Assembly: GCA_039033695.1 (NCBI GenBank)
Contig: JBCCCC010000076.1
Span: 1 to 14,773 of the forward strand
Direction: 5' to 3'
Length of the DNA stretch: 14,773 nt
Origin: CALBPI01 sp039033695
GTDB taxonomy: Bacteria; Pseudomonadota; Gammaproteobacteria; Steroidobacterales; Woeseiaceae
The notes under the pieces were generated by a model. It did no database searches. It saw nothing but the letters and a program-made list of their open reading frames with translations, and had not been told where the DNA came from. Both the position numbers and the translations under genes were made by a program. The first letter of the stretch is position 1; the number at the start of each line of letters is the position of its first letter. Below are positions 1 to 8,400 of the stretch, in pieces.

Positions 1-259
1 CATCGCCGCGCTCGGCGACACCCTGGCTGAGCCGTGACTGCTCGCGCAGATGTGTAACGAGCACCAGCGTGGCACGCTCATACTTGGCATAAGCATCAAC
101 CGCCTTGACCAGATTCGGGATCAGGTCATGGCGGCGTTGCAGCTGCACATCGATGTCGCTCCAGGCGGTGTCTACGCGGTTTCGCGATGCAACCAGACGG
201 TTGTACAACACTGCGCCAGCAATGATGAGGGCGGCGATGATTGACAACGAAATCAACAT
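1..259 (-). CDS. lemA: LemA family protein, N-terminal part (runs off left edge)
   Basis: The minus strand reads open from an ATG at 257-259 to the window edge, giving 86 residues. Residues 1-18 form a hydrophobic membrane segment. The family signature follows: LYNRLVASRNRVDTAWSDID (18-37), then VQLQRRHDLIPNLVKAVDAY (38-57). LemA proteins are small, mostly helical envelope proteins anchored by this N-terminal helix; their role is poorly defined. An in-frame TAA lies three codons upstream, so this ATG is the only reasonable start, although the ribosome site is weak. The missing C-terminal half (the family is usually about 180-200 residues) lies outside the window. LemA genes often sit beside TPM-domain or HtpX genes, which cannot be checked here. 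The identification is firm; the function is not. Confidence 0.9.
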   Translation of the reverse strand, partial: MLISLSIIAALIIAGAVLYNRLVASRNRVDTAWSDIDVQLQRRHDLIPNLVKAVDAYAKYERATLVLVTHLREQSRLSQGVAERGD

Positions 260-427
260 CCAGTGAGTTTACCATCGACCGGACTGCCCGCGCGGCGCTC
301 GTAGTGGTTAGCGCCGCTGTTGCGAGGACCCGCGGTCACGCCGAGCAGCTTTCGTGCCTCTGTTCCGATATCGCATGCGACGGTGTGTCGCTCGTCGCCA
401 ACTGACCAAAGCGCTAGCCCGTCGTCT

Positions 428-1426
428 TCAGAACGTCGTATCGATCACAACCTTGCCGCGGCTCGTGCGCTCACCCATCATGTAGTGCCAGGCGTCGACA
501 TAGCCCTCCATCGGAAAAATCCTGTCGATACTTGGCGAGATCTTACCGTCGGCAATCGCGCTGTGGACATAGGCGGTGCCGCGCGAGCACGCCTCGGCGT
601 CCTGCACGTAGTTGAATACGGAATAGGCGTTGAACCACAAGTTTTTCTGGAACATGGCGACGATTGGCGGGGTACCAAACTGACCGGCCAGCAAGCCGTA
701 AAGGAACAACTTGCCGCCACTGGCCATCGCGTTCCCATATCGGTCCATGAAGTCACCACCGACCGGGTCAAAAGACGCATGCACGCCAACACCATCAGTC
801 GCATCGAGCAAGAAGCCTTCCAGGTCACCGCCTTTGTCCACAAACACGTGGTCAGCGCCCTGGTCGAGTAGATATTGCCGGCTGCCTTCCGAGCGGGTGG
901 TACCGATCATCGTTGCACCGCAGAGCCGGCCGAGTTGCAAAGCTGCTGTGCCGGCAGTGCTGGTTGCGGCCGGGACCAGGATGTTCTTGCCTGGCGCCGC
1001 ACCAGCAACTTCGACGACGGGAAAATACGCTGTGAGAAACTGCATCCAGATCGACGCTGACTCGACGGCAGACAATCCCATTGGTGCTTTGGTCACATAC
1101 TGCTGATCAATGAGTACGCTTTGCGCGCTGGTGCCGCGCATGTCATAGAAGTACGGCAGTGTGCAATATCGGTCGCCAACCTCGATGCCGTCGACGTTGC
1201 TGCCGACCGCATCAACGATACCCGCAGCTTCAATGCCAATACGTGCGGGCAACGAGGAAAAGCTGAAGGAATACATGTCTTCCATCAGATTCTGGTCACC
1301 CCAATTGAGCGAGAACGCTTCCACATTCAGGCGAACATCATTCGGGCCCGGTTCCTCTTTGGCACACTCGACAAGCTTGAGCGCATCAATGCCCTCGTAC
1401 GCTTCTATTACCCACGCCTTTGCCAT
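428..1426 (-). CDS. Zinc-independent MDR oxidoreductase (NADPH:quinone oxidoreductase-like)
   Basis: A 332-residue medium-chain dehydrogenase/reductase of normal quinone-oxidoreductase length. The N-terminal GroES-like half contains GIEAAGIVDAVGSNVDG (64-80) followed by VGDRY. The Rossmann half has ILVPAATSTAGTAALQLG (149-166) and then TMIGTTRS (172-179); Arg178 is the kind of residue that favours NADPH. FDPVGG (219-224) is a usual substrate-side loop. No catalytic or structural zinc cysteine cluster is visible, so it should be a zinc-free reductase of quinones, enones or enoyl thioesters. The start has a good Shine-Dalgarno (AGGGG, six bases before ATG). It lies 146 bp downstream of hyuB on the same strand with a possible promoter between, so it may be partly co-expressed with the hydantoinase genes. 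The fold is certain; the true substrate is unknown. Confidence 0.85.
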   Translation of the reverse strand: MAKAWVIEAYEGIDALKLVECAKEEPGPNDVRLNVEAFSLNWGDQNLMEDMYSFSFSSLPARIGIEAAGIVDAVGSNVDGIEVGDRYCTLPYFYDMRGTSAQSVLIDQQYVTKAPMGLSAVESASIWMQFLTAYFPVVEVAGAAPGKNILVPAATSTAGTAALQLGRLCGATMIGTTRSEGSRQYLLDQGADHVFVDKGGDLEGFLLDATDGVGVHASFDPVGGDFMDRYGNAMASGGKLFLYGLLAGQFGTPPIVAMFQKNLWFNAYSVFNYVQDAEACSRGTAYVHSAIADGKISPSIDRIFPMEGYVDAWHYMMGERTSRGKVVIDTTF

Positions 1427-1530
1427 ATCGAGCCCCTATTCTCTTGCGTAATGATTGCTGTCTGATCGGTCCCGCGGCGACGGCGCATCCACAATGCTCG
1501 AGGCGCAACTCAACGCACTAACGAAAACGG

Positions 1531-1558
1531 AAAATATGCCGGTAGCATGTAATGCCAA
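1531..1558 (-). promoter_or_regulatory. Possible sigma-70 promoter for the quinone oxidoreductase gene
   Basis: On the minus strand, TTGGCA (1553-1558) is followed after 16 bases by TATTTT (1531-1536), a fair -35/-10 pair. It sits directly after the hyuB stop and about 105 bp before the oxidoreductase start. It would allow the downstream gene to be transcribed independently of the hydantoinase operon. I see no strong terminator between hyuB and this site. Judged from the sequence match only. Confidence 0.3.
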
Positions 1559-1572
1559 CAACAAACGGCAGC

Positions 1573-3288
1573 TTAGCGCCGCCGCGCCGCGAGTGTCGCA
1601 GCATGGTCCAGCGTCATCTGATCGTCGACGATCACCCCATAAGCGGACTTCGCGAATGCTGGCGTTACATAGCCATCAATAACATCAGAAAGCACTGTTT
1701 CCGGATCGCGATCCAGCGCCTGACCATAACCCCCACCACCGCCAGTACGCGACCGGATCACCGTGCCTTGCGGCAGGTTATGTCCGTTGATCTTCAAAAA
1801 ATCCACAGACGCCTGACCCGGTGCATCGACTGTCACGCATGGCGCTGCGCCATTGCCACCGCCGAACAATCCCCAGGCAGTCGTCTCCGAGCGCTCAAAC
1901 CACAACCAAAGGTCGGAGTCAGTCTCGACAATATACTCTCGATAGGTGCCATTGCCGCCACGCCATTCACCCACACCGCCGGAGTCGGGCAAGATCCCGT
2001 AGCGACTCAAACGCAACGGATACTTGGTCTCGAAGATCTCGACCGGAATGTCTTTGAAGCTGCCGTTCACGTTGTTGATAAGCGAGTCCTGACCGTCGCG
2101 GCCGCGTGATGCACCCCAACCACCGGTAGTCGGCTCAATCATCAGGTAGAACTCGTCGTTGTTGCGCGGGTCGTTGCCAGCCACAGTGATCACCATTGAG
2201 TCGCCGTAGTGCGCGCCAGCTGCCTCGTCGGGCATCGCGGGCGCGAGTGCCTTGATCACCAAATCGATCAGCAAGCCCAGTGAAGAGAAGTACCAACCGC
2301 AGGCCGCAGGTTCCTGCGCCGAAAAGATCGTTGCGTCGGGTGCGACCACATCCAGCGGCCGGAACGAGCCACCGTTCGGGGATACGTCGGAGCAAATCAA
2401 GAGTTTGTAAGCGACACGCGCCGCAGCGATGGTTTGGGTGATGCCGCAGTTAACGGGACCAGTCGCCTGTGCAGCCGAACCGGTTAAGTCAACCGTCATC
2501 GAATCACCCTTGACCGTCAGCGTGAGCTTGACCGGCAGCGGGTCGCTACCCAAGCCGTCATTATCGAGGTAGCCATCTGCGCTGTAAGTACCATCATCGA
2601 TTGCGGTGACTGCCTCGCGCTCGCGTTGCTCGGTCTGCCGGAAGATTTCATCGCGCGCCGCGTTGATCGTTTCCTCGCCGAATCGATCAAACAGTGCTTG
2701 CATGCGCTTGATACCCGTCCGACCGGCGGCAACTTGCGCATTCATATCGCCGACCGTGGCGTCGCCGAATCGGCTGTTACGTCGTAATAAATCAATGACG
2801 TCTTCGCGCGGCTGCCCGTTCTCATAGAGCCGCGTTGGTCCCCAGCGCACGCCTTCCTGATAGATCTCATGAGAATCAACAGGCGTGCCCGGATCTTTCG
2901 CGCCGACATCCAGCCAATGTGCTCGCGATGCCGCAAAGCCGATACGCTTACCCTGCCAAAAGATCGGCATGATGATCGTAGAATCATTCAGGTGGGTGCC
3001 AGTCATGTATGAGTCGTTCATATAGAACACATCGCCGTCTTTGAAGTAGTCCCAACCGTGCTGGTCGGCGATCAGCTTGACGCATATCTCCAAATTGCCG
3101 AGGAACAGCGGCAGGCCCAGCGACTGACCAAGGACCTCACCATTGGCATCAATCAGTGCAACAGAGCAGTCTTTACCTTCGTAGATCACCGGTGTAAACG
3201 CGCTGCGAATCAATGTCGCATTCATGTCTTTGGCAATGGAGATGAACGCATTACGGACGATTTCAGTTGTGATCGGATCGACTGACAT
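1573..3288 (-). CDS. hyuB: Hydantoinase B/oxoprolinase family subunit
   Basis: A 571-residue protein of the expected HyuB length. It begins MSVDPITTEIVRNAFISIAK, a typical N-terminus for the family. Conserved family segments are NDSYMTGTHLND (91-102), RAHWLDVG (122-129), GPVNCG in the middle and a glycine-rich GGGGGYG motif near the C-terminus. HyuB partners HyuA in N-methylhydantoinase, caprolactamase, 5-oxoprolinase and the related acetone/acetophenone carboxylases, supplying the metal-dependent amide-cleaving or carbon-acting site. The reading frame stays open upstream into hyuA, but the ATG at 3286-3288 matches the family N-terminus and has a GAGGGG ribosome site over the hyuA end. Only four bases separate it from the hyuA stop, so translation is probably coupled. 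Substrate and reaction (hydrolysis or carboxylation) cannot be decided from sequence. Confidence 0.92.
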   Translation of the reverse strand: MSVDPITTEIVRNAFISIAKDMNATLIRSAFTPVIYEGKDCSVALIDANGEVLGQSLGLPLFLGNLEICVKLIADQHGWDYFKDGDVFYMNDSYMTGTHLNDSTIIMPIFWQGKRIGFAASRAHWLDVGAKDPGTPVDSHEIYQEGVRWGPTRLYENGQPREDVIDLLRRNSRFGDATVGDMNAQVAAGRTGIKRMQALFDRFGEETINAARDEIFRQTEQREREAVTAIDDGTYSADGYLDNDGLGSDPLPVKLTLTVKGDSMTVDLTGSAAQATGPVNCGITQTIAAARVAYKLLICSDVSPNGGSFRPLDVVAPDATIFSAQEPAACGWYFSSLGLLIDLVIKALAPAMPDEAAGAHYGDSMVITVAGNDPRNNDEFYLMIEPTTGGWGASRGRDGQDSLINNVNGSFKDIPVEIFETKYPLRLSRYGILPDSGGVGEWRGGNGTYREYIVETDSDLWLWFERSETTAWGLFGGGNGAAPCVTVDAPGQASVDFLKINGHNLPQGTVIRSRTGGGGGYGQALDRDPETVLSDVIDGYVTPAFAKSAYGVIVDDQMTLDHAATLAARRR

Positions 3289-3292
3289 GACC

Positions 3293-5302
3293 TTACCCCT
3301 CTCGCCGCAATACAATGTTGCCGTCGCTTTCGAGCGCGATCGACCAACCCGGCGGCACGACCGTTGTCGCGCTTTGTTCTTCGATAACCAACGGGCCCAT
3401 TGCCGTGTAGCCCGGCTCCAGACGCTCGCGCGCCACGATCGTCGTTGGCACCGCGTCGCCCGAGAAAACGATGTCGCGCTGCCCCAACGCTGCCGGCTCG
3501 GACGACCCTGACGCTGGCGGGTTATCGTACCGCTGCAAGGCACCAAGCGCGGCGAGACGCAGGTTGACGTACTCAACCGGCGCACCTGGGCTCGAGTGCC
3601 CATAGCGTCGCTCATGTGCCGCGTGGAATGCATCGGACACGCCCGTAACACTGGCGCCACTCAGTGGCACACTGATGGTGTACTCCTGGCCGACATAGCG
3701 CATGTCGGCACTGTGCTTGAACGACACGTGATCGGCATCAATTCCCTCCTGCGCGAGCGCTGCCAGACCTTGCGTTTGCAGTGCATCGAACACTGCGTGC
3801 AGGTCCGCGTCGGTGACCTCATTGCCAGGTCGGAAGAAGCTCTGCGTAAAGTCGTGTCGCAGATCCGTCTGCAACATACCGAGCGCCGAGAACGTGCCCG
3901 GGAAGCGCGGAATCAGGACTTCGCCAATGTTCAGCTCTTCGGCGAGGAAAACCGCGGCCATCGGACCAGCACCACCAAAGGCAACCAGCGTGAAATCACG
4001 CGGGTCCAGCCCCTGTGACACGGTGATGGTGCGCATCGCGTCAGCCATCGCTGCATTGGAGATCGCCAGCACACCTTCCGCGAACGCGGTCGCATCGAGA
4101 CCCACCTGCGTAGCCAGCGATTCTATCGCCGACGATGCAGCCGACTTGTCCAACGACATGTCGCCACCCAACAACGACTTCTCACCGAGCCGACCGAGAT
4201 ACAAATTGGCATCCGTCACGGTCGGCTGTGTACCACCGCGCCCGTAGCACGCTGGCCCGGGCTGGGAGCCGGCACTGTGCGGGCCAACGCGCATGGCGCC
4301 ATTTTCCAGCCAGGCAATCGAGCCACCACCCGTCCCAATCGTCTCGATATCGACAATGGACATGAGCAGCGGCAAGCCCTCCAGCTCGGTTTCCAGCGTC
4401 GTATTCGCCTGGCCGTTAATCACCAGGCTAAGATCAAATGAGGTGCCGCCCATATCCACACACAAGAGATTTTTACGCCCCGTTGACTCGGCCAGCGAGC
4501 TGCCGGCGATGGTGCCACCAACCGGTCCGGACAACAGCGTAAACACGGGCTTCTCTTGGGCGCTCTCCGCTGTCGACACACCGCCGTTTGACTGCATGAT
4601 ATGCACGGTCGTATTCATACCGAAACCGCTGAGCTCAGACTGCAGACTGCGCAGGTAGCGTTGCACGACAGGCGCTACATAGGCATTCATGACGGTCGAC
4701 GATGCGCGTTCATACTCCCGCCATTCACGGGCGACCTCGTGTGACAACGAAATCGAAACGCCGGGTAATGCGGCCGACAATACATCGTAGGCTTCCAGCT
4801 CATGTTGCGGATGGGCGTAGGCATGAACGAAACACACGGCAATCGCCTTGATGCCTTCCGCCTTGACCTTGTCGATTACCGGCTCGAAGTCTGCGTGATT
4901 CAGCGGTGTCAGCTCGTTGCCATCCCAGGTCAACCGGCCGCCAATCTCATGGACGTCGCGGCGGGCGACCAGCTGTGCAGGTTTGCGATAACGCAGCTCA
5001 TAGAGCGTATGCCTGTTGCCTCGGGCAATCGTATAAGCGTCACCGAGACCTTCCGTTGCAAGTAGCAACACACGTTCGCCGCGCCGCTCCAGGAACGCAT
5101 TCAGCCCAACCGTGGTGCCATGTACGAAGAAATCGATGTCCGAAATGTCCGGAATCAACTCGCGAACACCATTGACGACACCTTCCGCAGGATTAGTCGG
5201 TGTTGTCGGCACCTTGCCAACGAACACCGGGCCGTCCGACGGCTCGACAACAATGTCGGTGAATGTGCCGCCGATATCAGCGGAGATTCGGTAGGTAGTC
5301 AA
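3293..5302 (-). CDS. hyuA: Hydantoinase A/oxoprolinase family subunit (ATP-binding)
   Basis: A 669-residue HyuA-family protein, cytoplasmic, with the ASKHA-type ATPase signatures of the family: DIGGTFTD (9-16), HGTTVGLNAF (61-70), MQSNGG (236-241), SGPVGG (258-263), DMGGTSFD (283-290) and IGTGGGS (322-328). The HyuA subunit phosphorylates the substrate amide or enol so that HyuB can complete ring opening or carboxylation. The start chosen is TTG at 5300-5302. It gives the usual short N-terminus before DIGGTFTD and has GAAGG eight bases upstream. The ATG giving 32 more residues lies inside the receptor gene and adds sequence atypical of the family. The gene begins 20 bp after the receptor stop and ends 4 bp before hyuB, so the three genes are very likely one transcript. 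It is not fused to HyuB, unlike eukaryotic-type 5-oxoprolinase. Confidence 0.92.
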   Translation of the reverse strand: MTTYRISADIGGTFTDIVVEPSDGPVFVGKVPTTPTNPAEGVVNGVRELIPDISDIDFFVHGTTVGLNAFLERRGERVLLLATEGLGDAYTIARGNRHTLYELRYRKPAQLVARRDVHEIGGRLTWDGNELTPLNHADFEPVIDKVKAEGIKAIAVCFVHAYAHPQHELEAYDVLSAALPGVSISLSHEVAREWREYERASSTVMNAYVAPVVQRYLRSLQSELSGFGMNTTVHIMQSNGGVSTAESAQEKPVFTLLSGPVGGTIAGSSLAESTGRKNLLCVDMGGTSFDLSLVINGQANTTLETELEGLPLLMSIVDIETIGTGGGSIAWLENGAMRVGPHSAGSQPGPACYGRGGTQPTVTDANLYLGRLGEKSLLGGDMSLDKSAASSAIESLATQVGLDATAFAEGVLAISNAAMADAMRTITVSQGLDPRDFTLVAFGGAGPMAAVFLAEELNIGEVLIPRFPGTFSALGMLQTDLRHDFTQSFFRPGNEVTDADLHAVFDALQTQGLAALAQEGIDADHVSFKHSADMRYVGQEYTISVPLSGASVTGVSDAFHAAHERRYGHSSPGAPVEYVNLRLAALGALQRYDNPPASGSSEPAALGQRDIVFSGDAVPTTIVARERLEPGYTAMGPLVIEEQSATTVVPPGWSIALESDGNIVLRREG

Positions 5303-5322
5303 TCGCTCGGCCTTCGGTATTG

Positions 5323-7542
5323 CTAGTTGAAGTTGTAACGGAAACTCACGTCCCAGATTCGGCCTGGCGCGCGCGCTGAGAAGCCACCGGCAACCCATTC
5401 CGAGTTGTAGAGCTCATCGGTGAGATTCTGCCCCGACGCAATGAGCTCCCAACGGTCATCGCTGCTGCGAACACCGACCCGCGCATTGACGAAATCCAGT
5501 GCATCGCGGGCGGTTGAGTTGTTAACGTCCCAAAATTGCTCGCCGCGACGCTCAAGGTCAAGACGTGCAAACAGGTTAAGCCCATCGCTGATCGGTCGGT
5601 CGCTTTGGATCCCGAGGTTCAACGTGTTCTCCGCGATGTACGGAGCATCGTTACCTACTGCTGTCGGATCGACCGCATACGCCTCGATTTCCGAGTCGGT
5701 GTAACCATAGGCCGCATACAGGTCCACATATTCGTTAAGGCGATAGACCACGTCAATTTCGCCGCCATTCAATGACACTTCGTCGATATTGGTCAGGATC
5801 TGCGCACTGATCGCGCCAATGAACGAGAAGAACTGCTGCCCATCGACGTCGGTCGAAAACACAGCGGCGTTGAGTCGCAGGCGGTCATCCAGGAACTGGC
5901 CCTTGTAGCCAAGCTCAATCGAAGAGGTTTCCTCCTGATCGGCGACATCGGTGACACCAACCAAACCTGCATCGGCGGCTACCTGGGCAATGCCGTTTTG
6001 GTTGAACTGACCACTGCGGAATCCTTTACCCCAGGTCAGGTACCAATTCTGGCTATCGGAAGGCTGGTAGCGCAGCGTGATTTTTGGCTGCAACATATCA
6101 AAGGTCTCTTCGTTGCGCGCACCCGGTACACCGGCCGGAAACTGCAACGGAGATACGTTTTGCACACGCTCTTCCTCGTCGTAGCGAGCGGCGATCGTCA
6201 GATCCCATTGATCATTGAGTGAAATGTCGGCGCTACCAAACACCGCCCATGACGTGTTCTCATTGTCGTCCGCGAGGAACGAGGTTGTCGGGTTGCTTGG
6301 GTCGGTGGTCGGCTCACGTTCCAGGCGGATGATGCCAGCGCCCGTATCTACACCCGTCGACAACGAGGCAAAACGTTCCCAGTCCAGGTAGTAGGTGCCA
6401 ACCTCCCAACGCACGCGCTGGTCTTCCGGCGAAGAAAAACGCAGCTCTTGAGTAAGCGCTTGCAACTCGAAGAATCCGGTTTGCGTGCCATCGAAGCCAA
6501 ATAGCGCCGCTGAGCTGCGCGCATTGGTGTAAGGAAACTGATCTGAGTCGCTCCAGTCTTCAATGTCTGTAAACGAAGTGGTACTGACCAGTGAGCCGGC
6601 GTCGAACTCCCAATCCAGTTTAACCGACAAGTCCAGCATGTCGCGCTCGCCTGTATCGATGTTGTTGTCGCGAACGGGCAGCACATTATTCGCATCGATG
6701 GGGCCGGTATCGGTGCCGAAGCCTATGGCGGTGATACCGTCTGCAGCAATATCAACCGCCTGATACTGAAAGCCAATGCCGCGTCCTTTGTGATTGGTAA
6801 TCGCTGCGCGAAAATCGGCGCTGAACGAATCACTGGGCTCGAAAATCAACCGCCCGCGCACCGTCGTGTCTTCAAAACGATCCGCCTTTTCCCCGCGCGT
6901 GATGTTGTCCAGATAGCCTTCTCGATCAATGTAGTTGACAGACAGCTGACCGAACCAGCGATCCTCAACCAATGCACCGCCAACGGAGCCTTGCAGCGAG
7001 TACTCATCGCCGTTGCCAAAACCGACCTGTGCGTACGAGTATGCATCGTTGGTCGGGCGACGTGTGTTAATGATGATGGCACCGCCCGTGGCATTTCGGC
7101 CATACAGCGCGCCTTGCGGGCCCTTCACAACCTCAATACTGTCGATATCAAACAATTCCTGGCGAAACTGAGTGGCGGTAAACTGCAGCACACCATCTAC
7201 AATCGTGGCAACAGGCGCCTCGCCGTTGCGCACTTGCGTGATGCCGCGGATGGTCATGAAGCTGGTGCCGATACCTTGCGAGGTGGCGAGCGTCACATTC
7301 GGCGTCAAAGCGATGAAGTCTTCAACACGTTCGATACCGGCATCTTGCACCATCTGCGCGTTGAACGCTGTGACCGCAAGCGGTGCCTCAAGCGCCGATT
7401 CGCTACGCCGACGAGCCGTGACCACGATCTCGTCGAGTGCTTCAACGCTGGCATCACTTTGCGCTTGAGCCTGCGCCGGCAAGCTATAAATTCCGACTAC
7501 TATCAGCGCTAGTAGCAGTTTCACGATCGTTTGTGGGCGCAT
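5323..7542 (-). CDS. TonB-dependent outer-membrane receptor
   Basis: A 739-residue outer-membrane receptor. A signal peptide (residues 1-26, cleavage after AQA) precedes a clear TonB box, DEIVVTA (37-43). The plug domain (about 50-165) contains DIDSIEVVKGPQGALYGRNA (132-151) followed by TGGAIIINTRRP. The rest shows the alternating pattern of a 22-strand barrel and ends RYNFN, so the last residue is Asn where a terminal aromatic is more usual. The ATG at 7540-7542 is chosen because it begins the signal peptide and has GGGGAG eight bases upstream; the longer open frame adds 20 unlikely residues. Such receptors import iron chelates, cobalamin, sugars or other large or scarce ligands using TonB/ExbBD energy. 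Being first in the hyuAB operon, it probably imports the substrate of those enzymes or a precursor. This is inference, and the ligand is unknown. Confidence 0.95.
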   Translation of the reverse strand: MRPQTIVKLLLALIVVGIYSLPAQAQAQSDASVEALDEIVVTARRRSESALEAPLAVTAFNAQMVQDAGIERVEDFIALTPNVTLATSQGIGTSFMTIRGITQVRNGEAPVATIVDGVLQFTATQFRQELFDIDSIEVVKGPQGALYGRNATGGAIIINTRRPTNDAYSYAQVGFGNGDEYSLQGSVGGALVEDRWFGQLSVNYIDREGYLDNITRGEKADRFEDTTVRGRLIFEPSDSFSADFRAAITNHKGRGIGFQYQAVDIAADGITAIGFGTDTGPIDANNVLPVRDNNIDTGERDMLDLSVKLDWEFDAGSLVSTTSFTDIEDWSDSDQFPYTNARSSAALFGFDGTQTGFFELQALTQELRFSSPEDQRVRWEVGTYYLDWERFASLSTGVDTGAGIIRLEREPTTDPSNPTTSFLADDNENTSWAVFGSADISLNDQWDLTIAARYDEEERVQNVSPLQFPAGVPGARNEETFDMLQPKITLRYQPSDSQNWYLTWGKGFRSGQFNQNGIAQVAADAGLVGVTDVADQEETSSIELGYKGQFLDDRLRLNAAVFSTDVDGQQFFSFIGAISAQILTNIDEVSLNGGEIDVVYRLNEYVDLYAAYGYTDSEIEAYAVDPTAVGNDAPYIAENTLNLGIQSDRPISDGLNLFARLDLERRGEQFWDVNNSTARDALDFVNARVGVRSSDDRWELIASGQNLTDELYNSEWVAGGFSARAPGRIWDVSFRYNFN

Positions 7543-7624
7543 ATTCCGGACTCCCCTGAAAGCCTGTTCTCCACCTGACACGCTTTGGCCGTCGCGACGC
7601 AACGGGCGCGGCAGGTCAAAGACA

Positions 7625-7637
7625 GAAGCTATGCTTC
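7625..7637. repeat. Perfect inverted repeat, candidate operator in the divergent control region
   Basis: GAAGC-TAT-GCTTC is a perfect 5-3-5 inverted repeat. It lies between the receptor start and the proposed receptor promoter, about 15-25 bases into the expected receptor leader. That is a plausible site for repression by the divergent XRE-cupin regulator. Only one copy was noticed, and binding is inferred. Confidence 0.3.
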
Positions 7638-7657
7638 ACAATTCAACCTTAATTAAA

Positions 7658-7666
7658 ATTTTAACA
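7658..7666 (-). promoter_or_regulatory. Possible extended -10 promoter for the receptor-hyuAB operon
   Basis: On the minus strand the sequence TGTTAAAAT fits an extended -10 element (TGn followed by TAAAAT, five of six consensus bases). It lies in an A+T-rich island (about 7640-7685) that stands out from the GC-rich surroundings. The overlapping 12-bp palindrome TTAAAATTTTAA spans 7653-7664. No good -35 hexamer is found upstream, as is common for extended -10 promoters. The leader to the receptor ATG would be about 110 bases. Confidence 0.35.
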
Positions 7667-7680
7667 AAATCAAACTTTTT

Positions 7681-7708
7681 TTGACTTTGCGCCATTCCGG
7701 CATAGAAT
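7681..7708 (+). promoter_or_regulatory. Sigma-70-like promoter for the XRE-cupin regulator operon
   Basis: TTGACT (7681-7686) and TAGAAT (7703-7708) are separated by 16 bases and are close to the consensus -35 and -10 hexamers. They lie 36 bp before the regulator ATG. The -35 is only about 15 bp from the divergent extended -10, so one bound regulator could affect both transcripts. Confidence 0.5.
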
Positions 7709-7743
7709 TGCGTGCAACATAGGGATTCGATCAGGGGCCACGA

Positions 7744-8343
7744 ATGGCGACGCCGGCAAAATCAGAGAACGCTTTCAAGCGATCCGTTGGTAGCCTGCTA
7801 AAAGCACGCAGAACTGAGCTAGGCATGACATTGCAAGAACTCGCAGACCGTGCGGAGCTATCGCCGGCGTTCTTGTCACAAACCGAACGCGGTAAGGCAA
7901 CGCCATCAATTGTCTCGCTAATCAATATCGCGCGCGCGCTCGAAACTGACATTCACTATTTCATCACCCCGCCCGCGCCAACCAGCCTGGTGCGTCGCGG
8001 CGACAAGCCCGAGTACATTGAGATTGATTCACCGGTCGCCTACACGCGACTGGACTCGCGCATCCGCAATCAACGTATGAATGCACTGATCATGGATATT
8101 CCGCCCGGCATCGCATTGCCCGTTGTACACCGCGAAGAGGGCGAGGACTTCTTTTATGTGCTCGAGGGTGAGGTCGAACAAACCATTGGTGACAAGTCGT
8201 TCACACTGAAGGCCGGTGACAGCGCTCACCACAATACGCAGATCGATCATGATGTGGTGAATCGCAGTGATAGCGTCGCAAGAATGCTCTGGGTCGGCAC
8301 TCCCGTGTTGTTTCCCGCTGATGATTCGAGCGGCGACGATTGA
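7744..8343 (+). CDS. XRE-family transcriptional regulator with C-terminal cupin domain
   Basis: A 199-residue two-domain regulator of usual length for this class (PuuR/SutR-like). Residues 14-70 are an XRE helix-turn-helix, with LQELADRAELSPAFLSQTER (30-49) holding the recognition helix. Residues 110-188 form a cupin, with HREEGEDFFYVLEGEVEQ (129-146) and LKAGDSAHH (155-163); cupins of this type bind a small ligand or metal. The ATG has AGGGG six bases upstream and a good promoter. It is divergent from the receptor-hyuAB operon and first in a same-strand set with the isomerase and the MFS carrier, so it most likely controls both directions in response to the substrate. The ligand is unknown. 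Class assignment is firm; the regulon is inferred from position. Confidence 0.92.
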   Translation: MATPAKSENAFKRSVGSLLKARRTELGMTLQELADRAELSPAFLSQTERGKATPSIVSLINIARALETDIHYFITPPAPTSLVRRGDKPEYIEIDSPVAYTRLDSRIRNQRMNALIMDIPPGIALPVVHREEGEDFFYVLEGEVEQTIGDKSFTLKAGDSAHHNTQIDHDVVNRSDSVARMLWVGTPVLFPADDSSGDD

Positions 8344-8400
8344 GCAATCGCCGCGCAAGGACGTCATTGCCCGCGCGAGCAGCCCGCCGCTGATCGGAGT

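Noticed and set aside
377..398. GCGACG/CGTCGC stem with a 10-base loop as a terminator after the quinone oxidoreductase gene
   Set aside because: Only six pairs and no T run; too weak to call.
320..871. 183-residue plus-strand open frame opposite the quinone oxidoreductase
   Set aside because: Mostly antisense to a well-recognised gene; no domain and no ribosome site considered convincing.
1552..2109. 185-residue plus-strand open frame opposite hyuB
   Set aside because: Fully antisense to the conserved HyuB C-terminus, with no family resemblance.
3289..3660. N-terminal extension of HyuB inside hyuA
   Set aside because: The added residues are an out-of-frame reading of hyuA; the family N-terminus begins at the ATG at 3286-3288.
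6790..7512. 240-residue plus-strand open frame opposite the TonB receptor
   Set aside because: It lies wholly antisense to a clear receptor gene, has no recognisable domain and a basic, low-complexity composition typical of a shadow frame.
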